A stretch of DNA of 64,000 nt, from positions 208,253-272,252 of the forward strand of contig CACHEU010000002.1 of NCBI GenBank assembly GCA_902578935.1, in the 5' to 3' direction. A program made the translations under genes and the position numbers. Below are positions 1-10,326 of the stretch, piece by piece. The notes under the pieces were generated by a model. It was not told the origin of the DNA, searched no databases, and saw only the letters and a list, made by a program, of their open reading frames with translations. The stretch's first letter is position 1; every line of letters starts with the position of its first letter. The DNA comes from an uncultured Pelagibacteraceae bacterium (lineage in GTDB: Bacteria; Pseudomonadota; Alphaproteobacteria; Pelagibacterales; Pelagibacteraceae).

Positions 1-75
1 GCAGAGAATATTAAAAATGTTTATTTATCTTCAACCATGGGGCTTTCGTTTAAAGTCAGTTTTAAGGATATTTAA
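1..75 (+). CDS. rplA: 50S ribosomal protein L1, C-terminal end (partial)
   Basis: Reading frame 1 from the first base gives 24 residues and a stop, with the core SSTMGLSFKVSF. This resembles the conserved L1 C-terminus (S-T-M-G-x-x-x-x-V). L1 forms the L1 stalk of the large subunit and in other bacteria represses its own operon. The position directly before rplJ is the standard rplKA-rplJL order. Only the tail is in the window, so the ORF track missed it. The gap to rplJ is 3 nt. Confidence 0.85.
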   Translation, partial: AENIKNVYLSSTMGLSFKVSFKDI

Positions 76-78
76 ATT

Positions 79-591
79 ATGATGACCAAAGAAAAAAAGA
101 AAAGTTATGTTGAAGAAATGAAAAAGGTTTTTTCTTCAAACGAAGCAGTAATGATAGCTCATTACAAAGGTTTGAATGTAAAAGAGCTAGATAAAATAAG
201 AAGCGAAATGAGAAAAAGTGGAATATTTTTTAAGGTTACAAAAAATAGAATTACAAAATTAGCTCTAAAAGAAACAAAATGTAAAGATTTAGAAAAGTTT
301 TTTAATGGCCCTACAGCTGCAGCTATTTCATCAGATCCAATTACGTCTGCAAAAATATTAGCAAAATATGCAAAAGGAGATTCTCATTTAAAAATCGTTG
401 CTGGTTTTATGGATGGGAAGGTTTTGGAAGCAGAAGACGTGGCTAAAATCGCCACACTACCTACTCTAGATGAAGCAAGGGCCAAAATAGTAGGTATTTT
501 GTCTACTCCTGCACAAAAAATTGTAAGTATTTTGCTTGCACCTGGCTCAAAAATTGCTATTTTGGCGCACGAGAAAAGTAAAAAAGGTTAA
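79..591 (+). CDS. rplJ: 50S ribosomal protein L10
   Basis: L10 anchors the L7/L12 stalk to the large subunit at the GTPase-associated centre. The 170-residue protein has the usual length and N-terminal region (KKKSYVEEMKKVF, then AHYKGLNVKELDKIR), and a C-terminal helix that should bind L12 dimers. Two consecutive ATG codons (79 and 82) could start it; I keep the first. The gene lies between rplA and rplL. The 3-nt gap upstream leaves no room for the L10-binding leader that E. coli has between rplA and rplJ, so any autoregulation must work differently. Confidence 0.97.
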   Translation: MMTKEKKKSYVEEMKKVFSSNEAVMIAHYKGLNVKELDKIRSEMRKSGIFFKVTKNRITKLALKETKCKDLEKFFNGPTAAAISSDPITSAKILAKYAKGDSHLKIVAGFMDGKVLEAEDVAKIATLPTLDEARAKIVGILSTPAQKIVSILLAPGSKIAILAHEKSKKG

Positions 592-609
592 ATCAAATCT
601 TAAAATCAA

Positions 610-975
610 ATGGCGGACTTAAATAAAATAATAGATGAACTTTCAAAACTTACTGTAGTTGAAGCTGCAGAACTTTCAAAACAATTGGAAGAGAAGTGGG
701 GAGTCACTGCCGCTGCACCAGCTGCCGCTGCACCAGCAGCAGGAGCTGCACCAGCTGAGGAAAAAAGTGATTTTACAATTTTTTTAAGTTCTGCTGGAGA
801 TAAAAAAATTAACGTTATTAAAGAAGTTAGAGCTATAACAGGCTTAGGCCTAAAAGAAGCAAAAGATTTAGTTGAGGGAGCTCCAAAAGAAGTTAAAAAA
901 GGCGTACCAAAAAAAGACGCTGAAGAAGCTAAGAAAAAATTAGAAGCTGCTGGAGCTAAAATAGAATTAAAATAA
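610..975 (+). CDS. rplL: 50S ribosomal protein L7/L12
   Basis: This is the multi-copy stalk protein that recruits and stimulates translational GTPases. The 121-residue product shows the N-terminal dimerisation helices (residues 1-33), an Ala/Pro hinge (about 34-50, [17 protein letters not shown]) and the C-terminal domain, with the conserved [16 protein letters not shown] stretch that contacts EF-G and EF-Tu. The start lies 18 nt after the rplJ stop, consistent with cotranscription. Length and domain order are normal. The hinge composition resembles the unusual tail on RpsS in this window, but here it is a normal family feature. Confidence 0.98.
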   Translation: MADLNKIIDELSKLTVVEAAELSKQLEEKWGVTAAAPAAAAPAAGAAPAEEKSDFTIFLSSAGDKKINVIKEVRAITGLGLKEAKDLVEGAPKEVKKGVPKKDAEEAKKKLEAAGAKIELK

Positions 976-979
976 TACC

Positions 980-1000
980 GGTACCGTTTTCGTAAGTACC
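980..1000 (+). promoter_or_regulatory. small hairpin in the rplL-rpoB gap
   Basis: Within the 43-nt gap, GGTAC (980-984) can pair with GTACC (996-1000), and an inner CG-TTTT-CG adds two pairs with a 3-nt bulge. It overlaps the palindrome TACCGGTA (976-983). E. coli has an attenuator and an RNase III site between rplL and rpoB, so a processing or attenuation element here is conceivable. No T-run follows, so it is not a standard terminator. The function is inference only. Confidence 0.3.
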
Positions 1001-1018
1001 TAAAATATTAGTTGTTGA

Positions 1019-4000
1019 ATGGAATTAACTTTTACTCAAAAGAAAAGTATAAGAAAAAACTTCGGTAAATTACAAGAAACTTTATCAATACCAAACTTAA
1101 TAGAAGTACAGAAGAAATCTTTTAGTAGTTTTGTTGAAAAATCTCTTGAGAAAAAAAAATCAATTTATAGCAAAGGGTTAACAAGAGTTTTTGAAAGTAT
1201 CTTTCCTATTAACGATGCTTCTGAAAAATCATCTCTCGAATTTATAGGTTACAGTTTAGGAAAACCCAAATTTGATGTAACTGAATGTAGACAGAGAAGT
1301 TTAACTTATTCTGCAGCATTAAAGGCCAATCTACGTCTTGTTGTTTACGATATTAATAGTGAAACTAATACAAAACAAATTCTATCAGCAAAAGAGCAAG
1401 AAGTTTTTGTTGGTGATCTTCCTTTAATGACTCCGAGTGGAACTTTTGTTGTAAATGGGGTTGAGAGAGTTGTTGTAAACCAAATGCACAGAAGTCCAGG
1501 TGTTTTCTTTGATCATGACAAAGGAAAAACACATGCGAGCGGAAAGTTATTGTTTAATTGCAGAATTATTCCTGGAAGAGGTTCATGGCTAGATTTTGAA
1601 TTTGATCCAAAAGACATCCTTCATTTTAGAATTGATAGAAAAAAGAAACTGCCAATTTCTACTTTACTTTATGCCTTGGGCAAAACTAGAGAAAATATTT
1701 TGGAGACTTTTTATACCTATGATAGTTATACTTATGATCCGTCAGCTAAATTGTGGTCAACAGCTTTCAAACCTGAAAAATATAAAAGACCAGTTAAGCT
1801 ATTATTTGATTTAATTGATAAAAAGAATAATAAAAAAATTTTAAAAAAAGGAGAAAAGCTAAATTTTATTTTAGCAGAGAAATTAAAAGGCAAGGATTTA
1901 AAAGAAATAATTGTTTCGGCAGAGGAATTAATAGGAAAATATACAAGCGGAGACATAAAAGATAAAAATGACGAAATAATATTGAGATCTGGTTTTGATA
2001 TAACTAAAGAGACCTTAGATAAAATTTTATCCTCAGAAACATATAAACTTAATCTCGCAAATGTAGATTCAATTTTAAGAGGTCCTTATATTTTTGAAAC
2101 AATAAAGCAGGACAAAAATAATAATAAAAAAGAAGCATTATTTGATATATATAAAGTACTTAGACCAGGTGAACCTCCTAGCACAGAGGTGGCAGAAGAA
2201 ATTTTTAAGAATCTCTATTTTAACAATGAACGCTATGACCTTTCTGATGTTGGAAGAGTAAAACTTAATGCAAAATTAGACTTAAAAACACCAGAGACCA
2301 CAAGAGTCCTTACATTGCCAGATATAATATCAATAATAAAATTTATGTTGGATCTTAGAGATGGAAAGGGAGACGTTGATGACATAGATCATCTGGGTAA
2401 TAGAAGAGTGAGATCTGTAGGGGAACTTGTAGAGAATCAATTTAGAATTGGTCTTTTGAGAATGGAGAGAACCATTAAAGAAAAAATGTCTACTTTATTA
2501 GAAATAGAGTCTGCGATGCCACAGGATCTAATTAATGCTAAACCTATTACAACATCATTTAAGGATTTTTTTGGAACATCTCAGCTATCACAATTCATGG
2601 ATCAAACGAATCCGTTATCTGAAATTACACACAAACGTAGAGTCTCAGCTTTAGGACCAGGAGGTTTAACGAGAGAAAGAGCAGGTTTTGAAGTTAGAGA
2701 TGTTCACCCGACTCATTATGGAAGGATATGTCCTATAGAAACACCAGAAGGACCAAACATTGGTCTTATTAATAGTTTGGCAACATACTCAAAAGTAAAT
2801 AAGTATGGATTTATTGAAAGTCCTTACAAAAAAGTTTCGAACGGAAAAATTCTGGATAAAGTCGAATACTTATCAGCTATTGAGGAAGAAAAATATACAA
2901 TTGCTCAAGCAAACTCTCTAGTTGATGATCAAAATAATTTTGTAGAAGAACTTGTATCTTGTAGAAAAGGTTTGAACTTTGTTTTGTCTAGGAGAGAAAA
3001 TATAGACTATATAGATGTCTCTCCAAAACAATTGGTATCTGTTGCTGCTTCTTTAATACCATTTTTAGAGAATGATGATGCCAATAGAGCATTAATGGGT
3101 TCAAACATGATGAGACAAGCTGTGCCTTTACTAAAACCTGAAGCTCCACTAGTTGGCACAGGAATAGAGGGAGATGTGGCATTAGACTCAGGAGTAACAA
3201 TTGTTGCAAGGAGAAGCGGTTTGGTTGATAAAATAGATGGAAAAAGAATAGTAGTTAAAGCCACCGAGGAAAAAAATCTCTCAAAGTCAGGAGTAGATAT
3301 ATATAATTTATTAAAATTTCAAAGATCGAACCAAAACACATGCATAAATCAAAAACCGTTGGTTAAAGTTGGGGATGTTATAAAAAAAGGAGATATTATT
3401 GCTGACGGTCCAGCAACCAAACTAGGAGAACTTGCTTTAGGTAAAAATGTTACTGTGGCTTTTATGCCGTGGCAAGGATACAACTTTGAAGATTCAATTT
3501 TAATTTCTGAAAGATGTGTAACCGACGATGTTTTTACATCTATACATATAGAAGAACACGAGTTAATGGCCAGGGATACAAAATTGGGTACAGAAGAGAT
3601 CACCAGAGACATACCCAATGTTAGCGAAGAAAGTCTAAGAAATCTTGATGAGTCGGGAATTGTATATGTTGGTGCAGAAGTTAATCCGGGGGATATTTTA
3701 GTTGGAAAGGTTACACCTAAAGGTGAAACAGCTTCAAGTCCTGAGGAAAAACTTTTGAGATCAATTTTTGGAGAAAAAGCGACCGATGTAAGAGATAGTT
3801 CTTTGAAACTTCCTCCCGGAAGCGCCGGTGTTGTTGTTGATGTAAGAGTGTTTAATAGACATGGGGTTGAGAAAGATGAAAGAACTATAGCAATAGAAAG
3901 AGCTGGAGTTGAGTCTGTTCAAGAAGATAAACAGGTTGAAGAGGAAATTCTTCAAAGAAATATTAAACTAAGACTGATTGAACTTTTAACAAAAGAAGAA

Positions 4001-5113
4001 GTCTCTAAAGGTTATAAAAATTTAAAAGCAGGAACCGCACTAGATAAAGAATCTATGGATGCTATGGCAATACAGGATTACTGGAAGCTGCAATTCAAGA
4101 ATGAGAATATTAATAACAAAGTTTTGCAGTTAAAAGACCAATTTGATAGTGCTCACAAAGATATTCAGCTTAGATTTGAAGACAAAGTTTTGAAAATAAA
4201 ACAAGGTGATGATTTGCTACCAACCGTAATGAAAGTTGTTAAAGTTTTTGTTGCTGTAAAAAGAAGACTTATGCCAGGAGATAAAATGGCAGGTAGACAC
4301 GGTAACAAAGGAGTTATTAGTAAAATTGTTCCTGTAGAAGATATGCCATATATGGAAAATGGTAAGCCAGTAGACATTGTTTTAAATCCTCTGGGTGTAC
4401 CAAGCCGAATGAATGTTGGTCAAATTTTAGAAACACATTTAGGCTGGTCTTGTTCAGAATTGGGTGAAAAAATTAAAAAGCTTTCTAATGAATATTTTAA
4501 AAATAAAAATAATTCCAACTTAACCAATACTCTTGAAACAATTTATGGAAAAAAACTATTTACAAATGTTATAAAAAAATTAAGCAATAGAGAATTAAAA
4601 GAGCTGTGCGAAAATCTTTCAAACGGAGTACCTGTTTCTACACCTGTTTTTGATGGTGCATCAACACAAGATATAACGAAAATGTTGGAAATCGCAAATT
4701 TACCAAATTCAGGACAAACAAATTTATGGGATGGTAGAACGGGCACAAAGTTTGATAGACCAATAACAGTTGGGATAATTTATATGCTTAAATTACATCA
4801 CCTTGTAGAAGATAAAATACATGCTAGATCAACAGGTCCTTACAGTTTGGTTACACAACAACCGTTAGGAGGTAAAGCACAATTAGGAGGTCAAAGATTT
4901 GGCGAAATGGAGGTGTGGGCTTTAGAAGCTTATGGGGCCTCATATACATTACAGGAAATTTTAACTGTTAAATCTGACGATGTTGCTGGAAGAACGAAAG
5001 TTTATGAGACAATAGTCAAAGGAGAGGAAAATTTTGAATCTGGAATACCAGAGTCTTTTAACGTCTTGGTTAAAGAAATTAGAGCTTTAGGCTTAAATAT
5101 TGAATTGAACTAA
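1019..5113 (+). CDS. rpoB: DNA-directed RNA polymerase subunit beta
   Basis: This is the beta subunit, forming half of the active-site cleft and binding the nascent RNA. It has 1364 residues, close to the E. coli length. The rifampicin-pocket region is readable at about residues 520-560: [12 protein letters not shown], then [14 protein letters not shown], then the invariant [20 protein letters not shown]. Asp, His and Ser occupy the classical resistance positions, so the allele looks rifampicin-sensitive (inference). The C-terminal [12 protein letters not shown] and [24 protein letters not shown] motifs are present. The start has no clear Shine-Dalgarno sequence. rpoC follows after 9 nt. Confidence 0.99.
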   Translation: MELTFTQKKSIRKNFGKLQETLSIPNLIEVQKKSFSSFVEKSLEKKKSIYSKGLTRVFESIFPINDASEKSSLEFIGYSLGKPKFDVTECRQRSLTYSAALKANLRLVVYDINSETNTKQILSAKEQEVFVGDLPLMTPSGTFVVNGVERVVVNQMHRSPGVFFDHDKGKTHASGKLLFNCRIIPGRGSWLDFEFDPKDILHFRIDRKKKLPISTLLYALGKTRENILETFYTYDSYTYDPSAKLWSTAFKPEKYKRPVKLLFDLIDKKNNKKILKKGEKLNFILAEKLKGKDLKEIIVSAEELIGKYTSGDIKDKNDEIILRSGFDITKETLDKILSSETYKLNLANVDSILRGPYIFETIKQDKNNNKKEALFDIYKVLRPGEPPSTEVAEEIFKNLYFNNERYDLSDVGRVKLNAKLDLKTPETTRVLTLPDIISIIKFMLDLRDGKGDVDDIDHLGNRRVRSVGELVENQFRIGLLRMERTIKEKMSTLLEIESAMPQDLINAKPITTSFKDFFGTSQLSQFMDQTNPLSEITHKRRVSALGPGGLTRERAGFEVRDVHPTHYGRICPIETPEGPNIGLINSLATYSKVNKYGFIESPYKKVSNGKILDKVEYLSAIEEEKYTIAQANSLVDDQNNFVEELVSCRKGLNFVLSRRENIDYIDVSPKQLVSVAASLIPFLENDDANRALMGSNMMRQAVPLLKPEAPLVGTGIEGDVALDSGVTIVARRSGLVDKIDGKRIVVKATEEKNLSKSGVDIYNLLKFQRSNQNTCINQKPLVKVGDVIKKGDIIADGPATKLGELALGKNVTVAFMPWQGYNFEDSILISERCVTDDVFTSIHIEEHELMARDTKLGTEEITRDIPNVSEESLRNLDESGIVYVGAEVNPGDILVGKVTPKGETASSPEEKLLRSIFGEKATDVRDSSLKLPPGSAGVVVDVRVFNRHGVEKDERTIAIERAGVESVQEDKQVEEEILQRNIKLRLIELLTKEEVSKGYKNLKAGTALDKESMDAMAIQDYWKLQFKNENINNKVLQLKDQFDSAHKDIQLRFEDKVLKIKQGDDLLPTVMKVVKVFVAVKRRLMPGDKMAGRHGNKGVISKIVPVEDMPYMENGKPVDIVLNPLGVPSRMNVGQILETHLGWSCSELGEKIKKLSNEYFKNKNNSNLTNTLETIYGKKLFTNVIKKLSNRELKELCENLSNGVPVSTPVFDGASTQDITKMLEIANLPNSGQTNLWDGRTGTKFDRPITVGIIYMLKLHHLVEDKIHARSTGPYSLVTQQPLGGKAQLGGQRFGEMEVWALEAYGASYTLQEILTVKSDDVAGRTKVYETIVKGEENFESGIPESFNVLVKEIRALGLNIELN

Positions 5114-5122
5114 TAAATAAAA

Positions 5123-8100
5123 ATGGAAAAACAATTAACAAAACAATCTTTACAGTCATTACCCGAAAGAAATTTTAATAACATTAAAATTACATTAGCG
5201 AGTCCAGAAAAAATAAAATCTTGGTCTTTTGGAGAAATCAAAAAACCAGAAACAATTAACTACAGAACATTCAGACCAGAAAAAGATGGACTTTTTTGCG
5301 CAAGAATATTTGGTCCAGTAAAGGATTACGAATGTTTATGTGGAAAATATAAAAGAATGAAGTTTAGAGGAATTATCTGTGAAAAATGCGGAGTTGAAGT
5401 AACAAAGTCAAATGTCAGAAGGGAAAGAATGGGACATATTGATTTGGCATCACCAGTTGCTCATATATGGTTTTTAAAATCTTTACCTAGCAGAATATCT
5501 TTAGCTATAGATATGAAATTAAAAGAAGTAGAAAAGGTATTATACTTTGAGAGTTTCATTGTAATCGAGCCCGGATTAACTGAGCTGAAAAAAGGACAAC
5601 TGCTTACAGAAGAAGAGTACTTGAAAGCCCAAGAAAAGTTTGGAGAGGATGCATTTACTGCCGGAATAGGAGCTGAGGCTGTAAGAGAAATACTCTTAGG
5701 TGTTGACTTAAAAAAAGAAAGAGAACGATTAAGCAGTTCACTTAAAGAAACAAAATCTAAGGTTACAGAAGAGAGAACTCTAAAAAGATTAAAACTTCTA
5801 GATTCATTTATTGAATCAGGAAACAAGCCTGAATGGATGATATTAACAACTGTACCAGTAATTCCTCCGGAACTTAGACCTCTAGTTCCTTTGGATGGAG
5901 GGCGGTTTGCTACATCTGACTTAAATGATTTGTATCGAAGAGTGATTAATAGAAACAATAGATTAAAAAGACTTTTGGATTTAAAAGCTCCAGAAATAAT
6001 AGTTAGAAATGAAAAAAGAATGTTACAAGAATCCGTCGATGCTTTGTTTGATAATGGCAGAAGGGGAAGAGTTATTACCGGAACAGGAAAGAGACCATTA
6101 AAATCGTTAGCGGAAATGCTAAAAGGAAAACAGGGAAGATTTAGACAAAATTTATTAGGAAAAAGAGTTGATTATTCAGGTAGATCAGTAATTGTTGTTG
6201 GTCCCGAATTAAAATTACATCAGTGTGGTTTGCCAAAAAAAATGGCATTAGAATTGTTTAAACCTTTTTTATATGCGAGGTTAGCTAAATTAGGTTTAGC
6301 AACTACGATAAAACAAGCCAAAAGAATGGTTGAAAAGCAACGAAGCGAAGTTTGGGACTCACTCGAGCATATTATTCGAGAACATCCAATTTTACTCAAC
6401 AGAGCTCCTACATTACATAGATTAGGCGTGCAAGCTTTTGAAGCTAAACTAATAGAAGGAAATGCTATAGAGTTACATCCTTTGGTGTGTGCAGCATTTA
6501 ATGCAGATTTTGATGGAGACCAAATGGCAGTTCACATACCTTTGAGCTTAGAAGCCCAATTAGAAGCTCGTGTTTTAATGATGTCAACTAACAATATATT
6601 GAGTCCTTCAAATGGCAAACCTATTATAGTTCCGAGCCAAGATATAGTTCTGGGAATATATTATTTGTCACAATCAAAAGATTCTGGAAAAGAAAAACCA
6701 TTGGGTATTTTTTCAAATGTCGATGAAATAAACAATGCCCTAGAAAGAAATCTTATCAGTGTTCATTCAAAAATAATTTCACAATTTACCACTGTAGATA
6801 AAGATGGAAAAAAGACTATCGAAAAACACACTAGTACTGCCGGAAGGTTTTTGTTATCAGAAACACTACCAAAGCATAGTAAAATTACATTTTCTTTAGT
6901 AGACAGAGTTTTAACTAAAAAAGCAGTTTCTGAAATTATTGATATTGTTTTTAGATACTGCGGACAAAAACAAACTGTAATTTTTTGTGACAGAATTAAA
7001 GATCTAGGATTTAAGCACGCATTTAAAGCAGGAATATCTTTTGGAAAAGACGATCTTATAATTCCAAAAACAAAAGAAAAATTAGTTAATCAAACTAAGA
7101 AACAGATAGAAGAATACGAGAAACAATATCAAGATGGATTAATAACAAGAGGAGAAAAATATAACAAGGTAGTTGATGTTTGGTCAAAATGTACAGATTC
7201 AGTAGCAAATGAGATGATGAAGGAAATTTCTTCAGCTGAAAAAAAATCATCTGATGGAAGAATAGAAACTAACTCTGTGTTTATGATGGCAGATTCTGGA
7301 GCAAGAGGCTCACCCGCTCAAATGAAGCAGCTAGCTGGTATGCGAGGCTTGATAGCTAAACCTTCGGGAGAGATTATTGAGACACCTATAGTTTCTAATT
7401 TTAAAGAAGGACTTACCGTTCTAGAATATTTTAATTCAACACACGGAGCTAGAAAAGGTTTAGCAGACACTGCATTAAAAACAGCAAATTCAGGTTATTT
7501 AACAAGGCGTTTGTGCGATGTGGCACAAGATCTTCAGGTAACGATTAAAGATTGTAATTCCAAAAGTTCTATTACATTAACCGAAATAATAGAAGGTGGT
7601 AATATTTTAGTCAGCCTTTCAGAAAGAGTTTTAGGAAGAGTTCCGGCGCACGATATAAAACATCCTTTAAGTGGCGAAACAATTATAAAGAAGAAAAAGT
7701 TAATTGATGAGCAGGACTGTGAATTAATAGACTCCGCGGGGGTTAAATCTATAAATGTTTATTCTGTAATAACATGTGAGTCCAAAAAAGGTGTCTGTCA
7801 AACATGCTATGGAAGAGACCTTTCTAGAGGTAAACTTGTGAGCATTGGAGAAGCAATCGGAATGATAGCTGCACAATCAATCGGAGAACCGGGAACGCAA
7901 TTAACAATGAGAACATTCCACGTAGGAGGAACTGCACAAATTAAAGAGGAATCTTCAGTAGTATCTGTAAGTGAAGGAATTTTAAAAATTAACAACAAAA
8001 ACTTAATTAAAGATTCAAAAAACAACACTATAGTTATGGGAAGAAATACACAATTATCCTTAGAAGATGAAAATGAAAGACAATTGGCACTGTATAAAAT

Positions 8101-9295
8101 TCCATACGGATCTAAAATTTTTTATCAACATGGAGATAAAGTTGGAAAAGGAAAGAAAATTTGCGAATGGGACCCTTATACTTTACCTGTTATAGCAGAA
8201 ACAGGAGGAGTGGCAAACTATATGGATTTAGTAGAAGGTGTTTCTCTAGCAGAAACTGTTGATGATACAACAGGTATATCAGTTAAGTCGGTGATAGATT
8301 GGAGATCTCAATCTAAAAATTCAGATTTAAAACCAAGAATTACTTTAAGAAATCCAAACGGAGAAGTTATAAAAAAAGCTGACGGCAATGAAGCCAGATA
8401 CTATTTAGTTCCTGATTCACTTCTTTCTGTAAAAGATGGTCAAAAAATATCTGCAGGAGATGTGCTTGCAAGATTACCAAAAGAAACTTCAAAAACAAAA
8501 GATATAACAGGAGGTTTACCTAGGGTTGCTGAACTTTTTGAGGCAAGAAGACCAAAGGATGGAGCGATAATCGCTGAGAACGATGGAACAATTCAGTTTG
8601 GTAAAGAAGTAAGAGGAAAGCAAAAAGTTTCTATTGTTCCACCAACTGGAAAAGAATCAAATTATTTGATACCAAAAGGTAAACATATAAATTTCAACCA
8701 AGGTGAAAAAATTAAAAAAGGTGAGTATTTATTAGATGGAAGTCCAGCGCCTCATGATATTTTAAGAATTCTTGGTGTTGAAGCTTTAACAGAATATTTT
8801 GTAAGCGAAGTACAGGAGGTTTACAGAATGCAAGGTGTAGTTATTAATGACAAACATATTGAAACAATAGTTAGACAGATGTTGAAAAAAGTTGAAATAA
8901 AAGATTCAGGAGACTCTAACTATTTAACTGGCGAGTTAATTGATAAAGTTCAATTAGAAAATATTAATACTTTATTAAAAAAAGAAAACAAAAAGCCAGC
9001 TACAGGAGAAAGAGTTTTGCTTGGAATAACAAAAGCTTCACTTCAGACCAACTCTTTTATTTCAGCTGCATCTTTCCAGGAAACCACAAGAGTTTTGACA
9101 GATGCTGCTATTAGAGGAAAGACTGATAGCCTAGATGGATTAAAGGAAAATGTTATTGTAGGAAGATTAATACCAGCAGGAACTGGTTTCACTAAAAATA
9201 AACTTAATAAAATTGCCGCAGAACAAGACAAAATCAGAATATCTGAACTGGAAAAACAAGAGTTAGAAAATCAGCAAACAGAAGCAAAATCTTAA
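5123..9295 (+). CDS. rpoC: DNA-directed RNA polymerase subunit beta'
   Basis: This is the catalytic beta' subunit, 1390 residues. The N-terminal zinc site is Cys71, Cys73, Cys86 and Cys89 (CLCGKYK ... CEKC). The active-site Mg-binding loop NADFDGDQ is at residues 460-467. A second cysteine cluster ([13 protein letters not shown]) and the trigger-loop/bridge-helix region ([21 protein letters not shown]) are intact. The C-terminus ends in a short polar tail. It is cotranscribed with rpoB. The 181-nt gap after it is the largest in the window and separates it from the str operon. No omega gene (rpoZ) is in this window. Confidence 0.99.
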   Translation: MEKQLTKQSLQSLPERNFNNIKITLASPEKIKSWSFGEIKKPETINYRTFRPEKDGLFCARIFGPVKDYECLCGKYKRMKFRGIICEKCGVEVTKSNVRRERMGHIDLASPVAHIWFLKSLPSRISLAIDMKLKEVEKVLYFESFIVIEPGLTELKKGQLLTEEEYLKAQEKFGEDAFTAGIGAEAVREILLGVDLKKERERLSSSLKETKSKVTEERTLKRLKLLDSFIESGNKPEWMILTTVPVIPPELRPLVPLDGGRFATSDLNDLYRRVINRNNRLKRLLDLKAPEIIVRNEKRMLQESVDALFDNGRRGRVITGTGKRPLKSLAEMLKGKQGRFRQNLLGKRVDYSGRSVIVVGPELKLHQCGLPKKMALELFKPFLYARLAKLGLATTIKQAKRMVEKQRSEVWDSLEHIIREHPILLNRAPTLHRLGVQAFEAKLIEGNAIELHPLVCAAFNADFDGDQMAVHIPLSLEAQLEARVLMMSTNNILSPSNGKPIIVPSQDIVLGIYYLSQSKDSGKEKPLGIFSNVDEINNALERNLISVHSKIISQFTTVDKDGKKTIEKHTSTAGRFLLSETLPKHSKITFSLVDRVLTKKAVSEIIDIVFRYCGQKQTVIFCDRIKDLGFKHAFKAGISFGKDDLIIPKTKEKLVNQTKKQIEEYEKQYQDGLITRGEKYNKVVDVWSKCTDSVANEMMKEISSAEKKSSDGRIETNSVFMMADSGARGSPAQMKQLAGMRGLIAKPSGEIIETPIVSNFKEGLTVLEYFNSTHGARKGLADTALKTANSGYLTRRLCDVAQDLQVTIKDCNSKSSITLTEIIEGGNILVSLSERVLGRVPAHDIKHPLSGETIIKKKKLIDEQDCELIDSAGVKSINVYSVITCESKKGVCQTCYGRDLSRGKLVSIGEAIGMIAAQSIGEPGTQLTMRTFHVGGTAQIKEESSVVSVSEGILKINNKNLIKDSKNNTIVMGRNTQLSLEDENERQLALYKIPYGSKIFYQHGDKVGKGKKICEWDPYTLPVIAETGGVANYMDLVEGVSLAETVDDTTGISVKSVIDWRSQSKNSDLKPRITLRNPNGEVIKKADGNEARYYLVPDSLLSVKDGQKISAGDVLARLPKETSKTKDITGGLPRVAELFEARRPKDGAIIAENDGTIQFGKEVRGKQKVSIVPPTGKESNYLIPKGKHINFNQGEKIKKGEYLLDGSPAPHDILRILGVEALTEYFVSEVQEVYRMQGVVINDKHIETIVRQMLKKVEIKDSGDSNYLTGELIDKVQLENINTLLKKENKKPATGERVLLGITKASLQTNSFISAASFQETTRVLTDAAIRGKTDSLDGLKENVIVGRLIPAGTGFTKNKLNKIAAEQDKIRISELEKQELENQQTEAKS

Positions 9296-9476
9296 GTTAA
9301 AAACCTTATATTCTTTAGTTTTTTTACCCTATTACTTGTTGACTTTTTAACCTTCAATGTTAGTTTAGCGCAATTTTGAAAGTTAAAAGTAAGGTTTTTG
9401 TTGACCTTAAACGTTAACTAAAAATAGGGAAAGTTTCTTTACCTAAATCACTTTTTTCAATCAAAATTATAAAATT
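9296..9476 (+). promoter_or_regulatory. rpoC-rpsL intergenic region with nested inverted repeats and possible promoters
   Basis: Outer arms AAAAACCTTA (9299-9308) and TAAGGTTTTT (9390-9399) are perfect complements. Inside them, ACTTTTTAACCTTCAA (9342-9357) pairs with TTGAAAGTTAAAAGT (9376-9390), with one bulge and one mismatch and an 18-nt loop. Two GTTGAC-type -35 candidates (TTGACT at 9339, TTGACC at 9401) lie in the same stretch, but neither has a good -10. The element could be an rpoC attenuator, a promoter region for the str operon, or an r-protein-responsive leader. The structure is seen; the role is inference. Confidence 0.4.
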
Positions 9477-9848
9477 ATGCCGACGATAAATCAATTGTTG
9501 AGAAAGCCCAGGGTTCGACCTTTATCAAGAAACAAAGTACCCGCTCTTGAAAAACAACCTATCAAGAGAGGTGTTTGTATAAAAGTTTACACAACTACTC
9601 CTAAAAAACCAAATTCGGCTTTAAGAAAAGTTGCTAGAGTTAGATTATCAAATGGATTTGAAGTAACAGCATATATTCCAGGTGAAGGCCATAATTTACA
9701 AGAACACTCGGTGGTTTTGATTAGAGGAGGAAGAGTTAAAGACTTACCAGGGGTTAGATATCACATTCTTCGAGGAAATTTAGACGCACAAGGAGTTACT
9801 GCACGAAAAAAAAGACGTTCCTTATATGGAGCTAAGAAACCTAAATAA
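9477..9848 (+). CDS. rpsL: 30S ribosomal protein S12
   Basis: S12 lies at the decoding centre and helps control accuracy. The 123-residue protein is full length with the usual start [12 protein letters not shown]. The [13 protein letters not shown] and [13 protein letters not shown] loops keep the lysines whose mutation gives streptomycin resistance elsewhere, so this looks wild type. It opens the str gene group rpsL-rpsG-fusA after the long gap downstream of rpoC, which makes it the likely first gene of a transcription unit. No Shine-Dalgarno sequence is evident (ATAAAATT precedes ATG). Confidence 0.99.
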   Translation: MPTINQLLRKPRVRPLSRNKVPALEKQPIKRGVCIKVYTTTPKKPNSALRKVARVRLSNGFEVTAYIPGEGHNLQEHSVVLIRGGRVKDLPGVRYHILRGNLDAQGVTARKKRRSLYGAKKPK

Positions 9849-9854
9849 ATCATC

Positions 9855-10322
9855 ATGTCTAGAAAAAGAAAAGCTCCAAAGAGAAAAAATTATTCTGATC
9901 CAAAATATGGATCTTTAGTTATTTCAAAATTTATAAATTCAATAATGTATGACGGTAAAAGATCAACAGCTGAAAGAATTTTATATGGAGCTCTTGATAA
10001 AATTAAAAGTAAAAATGAAGATCCTTTAAAAGTTTTTAATTCAGCAGTAAGTAATGTTAGACCTAATTTAGAGGTTAGATCAAGAAGAGTTGGTGGTGCC
10101 ACTTATCAGGTTCCGGTAGAAGTAAAATCGAACAGATCCCAGGCACTTGCTTTACGATGGCTTTTAGCTGCATCTAGAAAAAGAAAAAATAAAACAATGG
10201 CGGATAAATTATTTTTTGAATTAATGGACGCTTCTCAAAATAAAGGTTCAGCAGTTAAAAAAAGAGAAGACACTCACAAAATGGCAGAGTCAAACAAAGC
10301 CTTTGCTCATTTTAGATGGTAA
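9855..10322 (+). CDS. rpsG: 30S ribosomal protein S7
   Basis: S7 is a primary 16S rRNA 3'-domain binder that nucleates assembly of the small-subunit head. The 155-residue protein begins [11 protein letters not shown] and contains the conserved stretch [14 protein letters not shown], as well as the C-terminal [16 protein letters not shown]. In E. coli S7 represses its operon through the rpsL-rpsG gap, but here that gap is only 6 nt, so that site cannot be present. fusA follows after a 4-nt gap. Confidence 0.98.
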   Translation: MSRKRKAPKRKNYSDPKYGSLVISKFINSIMYDGKRSTAERILYGALDKIKSKNEDPLKVFNSAVSNVRPNLEVRSRRVGGATYQVPVEVKSNRSQALALRWLLAASRKRKNKTMADKLFFELMDASQNKGSAVKKREDTHKMAESNKAFAHFRW

Positions 10323-10326
10323 TAAT

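Noticed and set aside
5461-5958. 165-residue minus-strand ORF inside rpoC
   Set aside because: It is fully antisense to conserved rpoC coding sequence and shows no recognisable domain, so it is treated as a shadow ORF.
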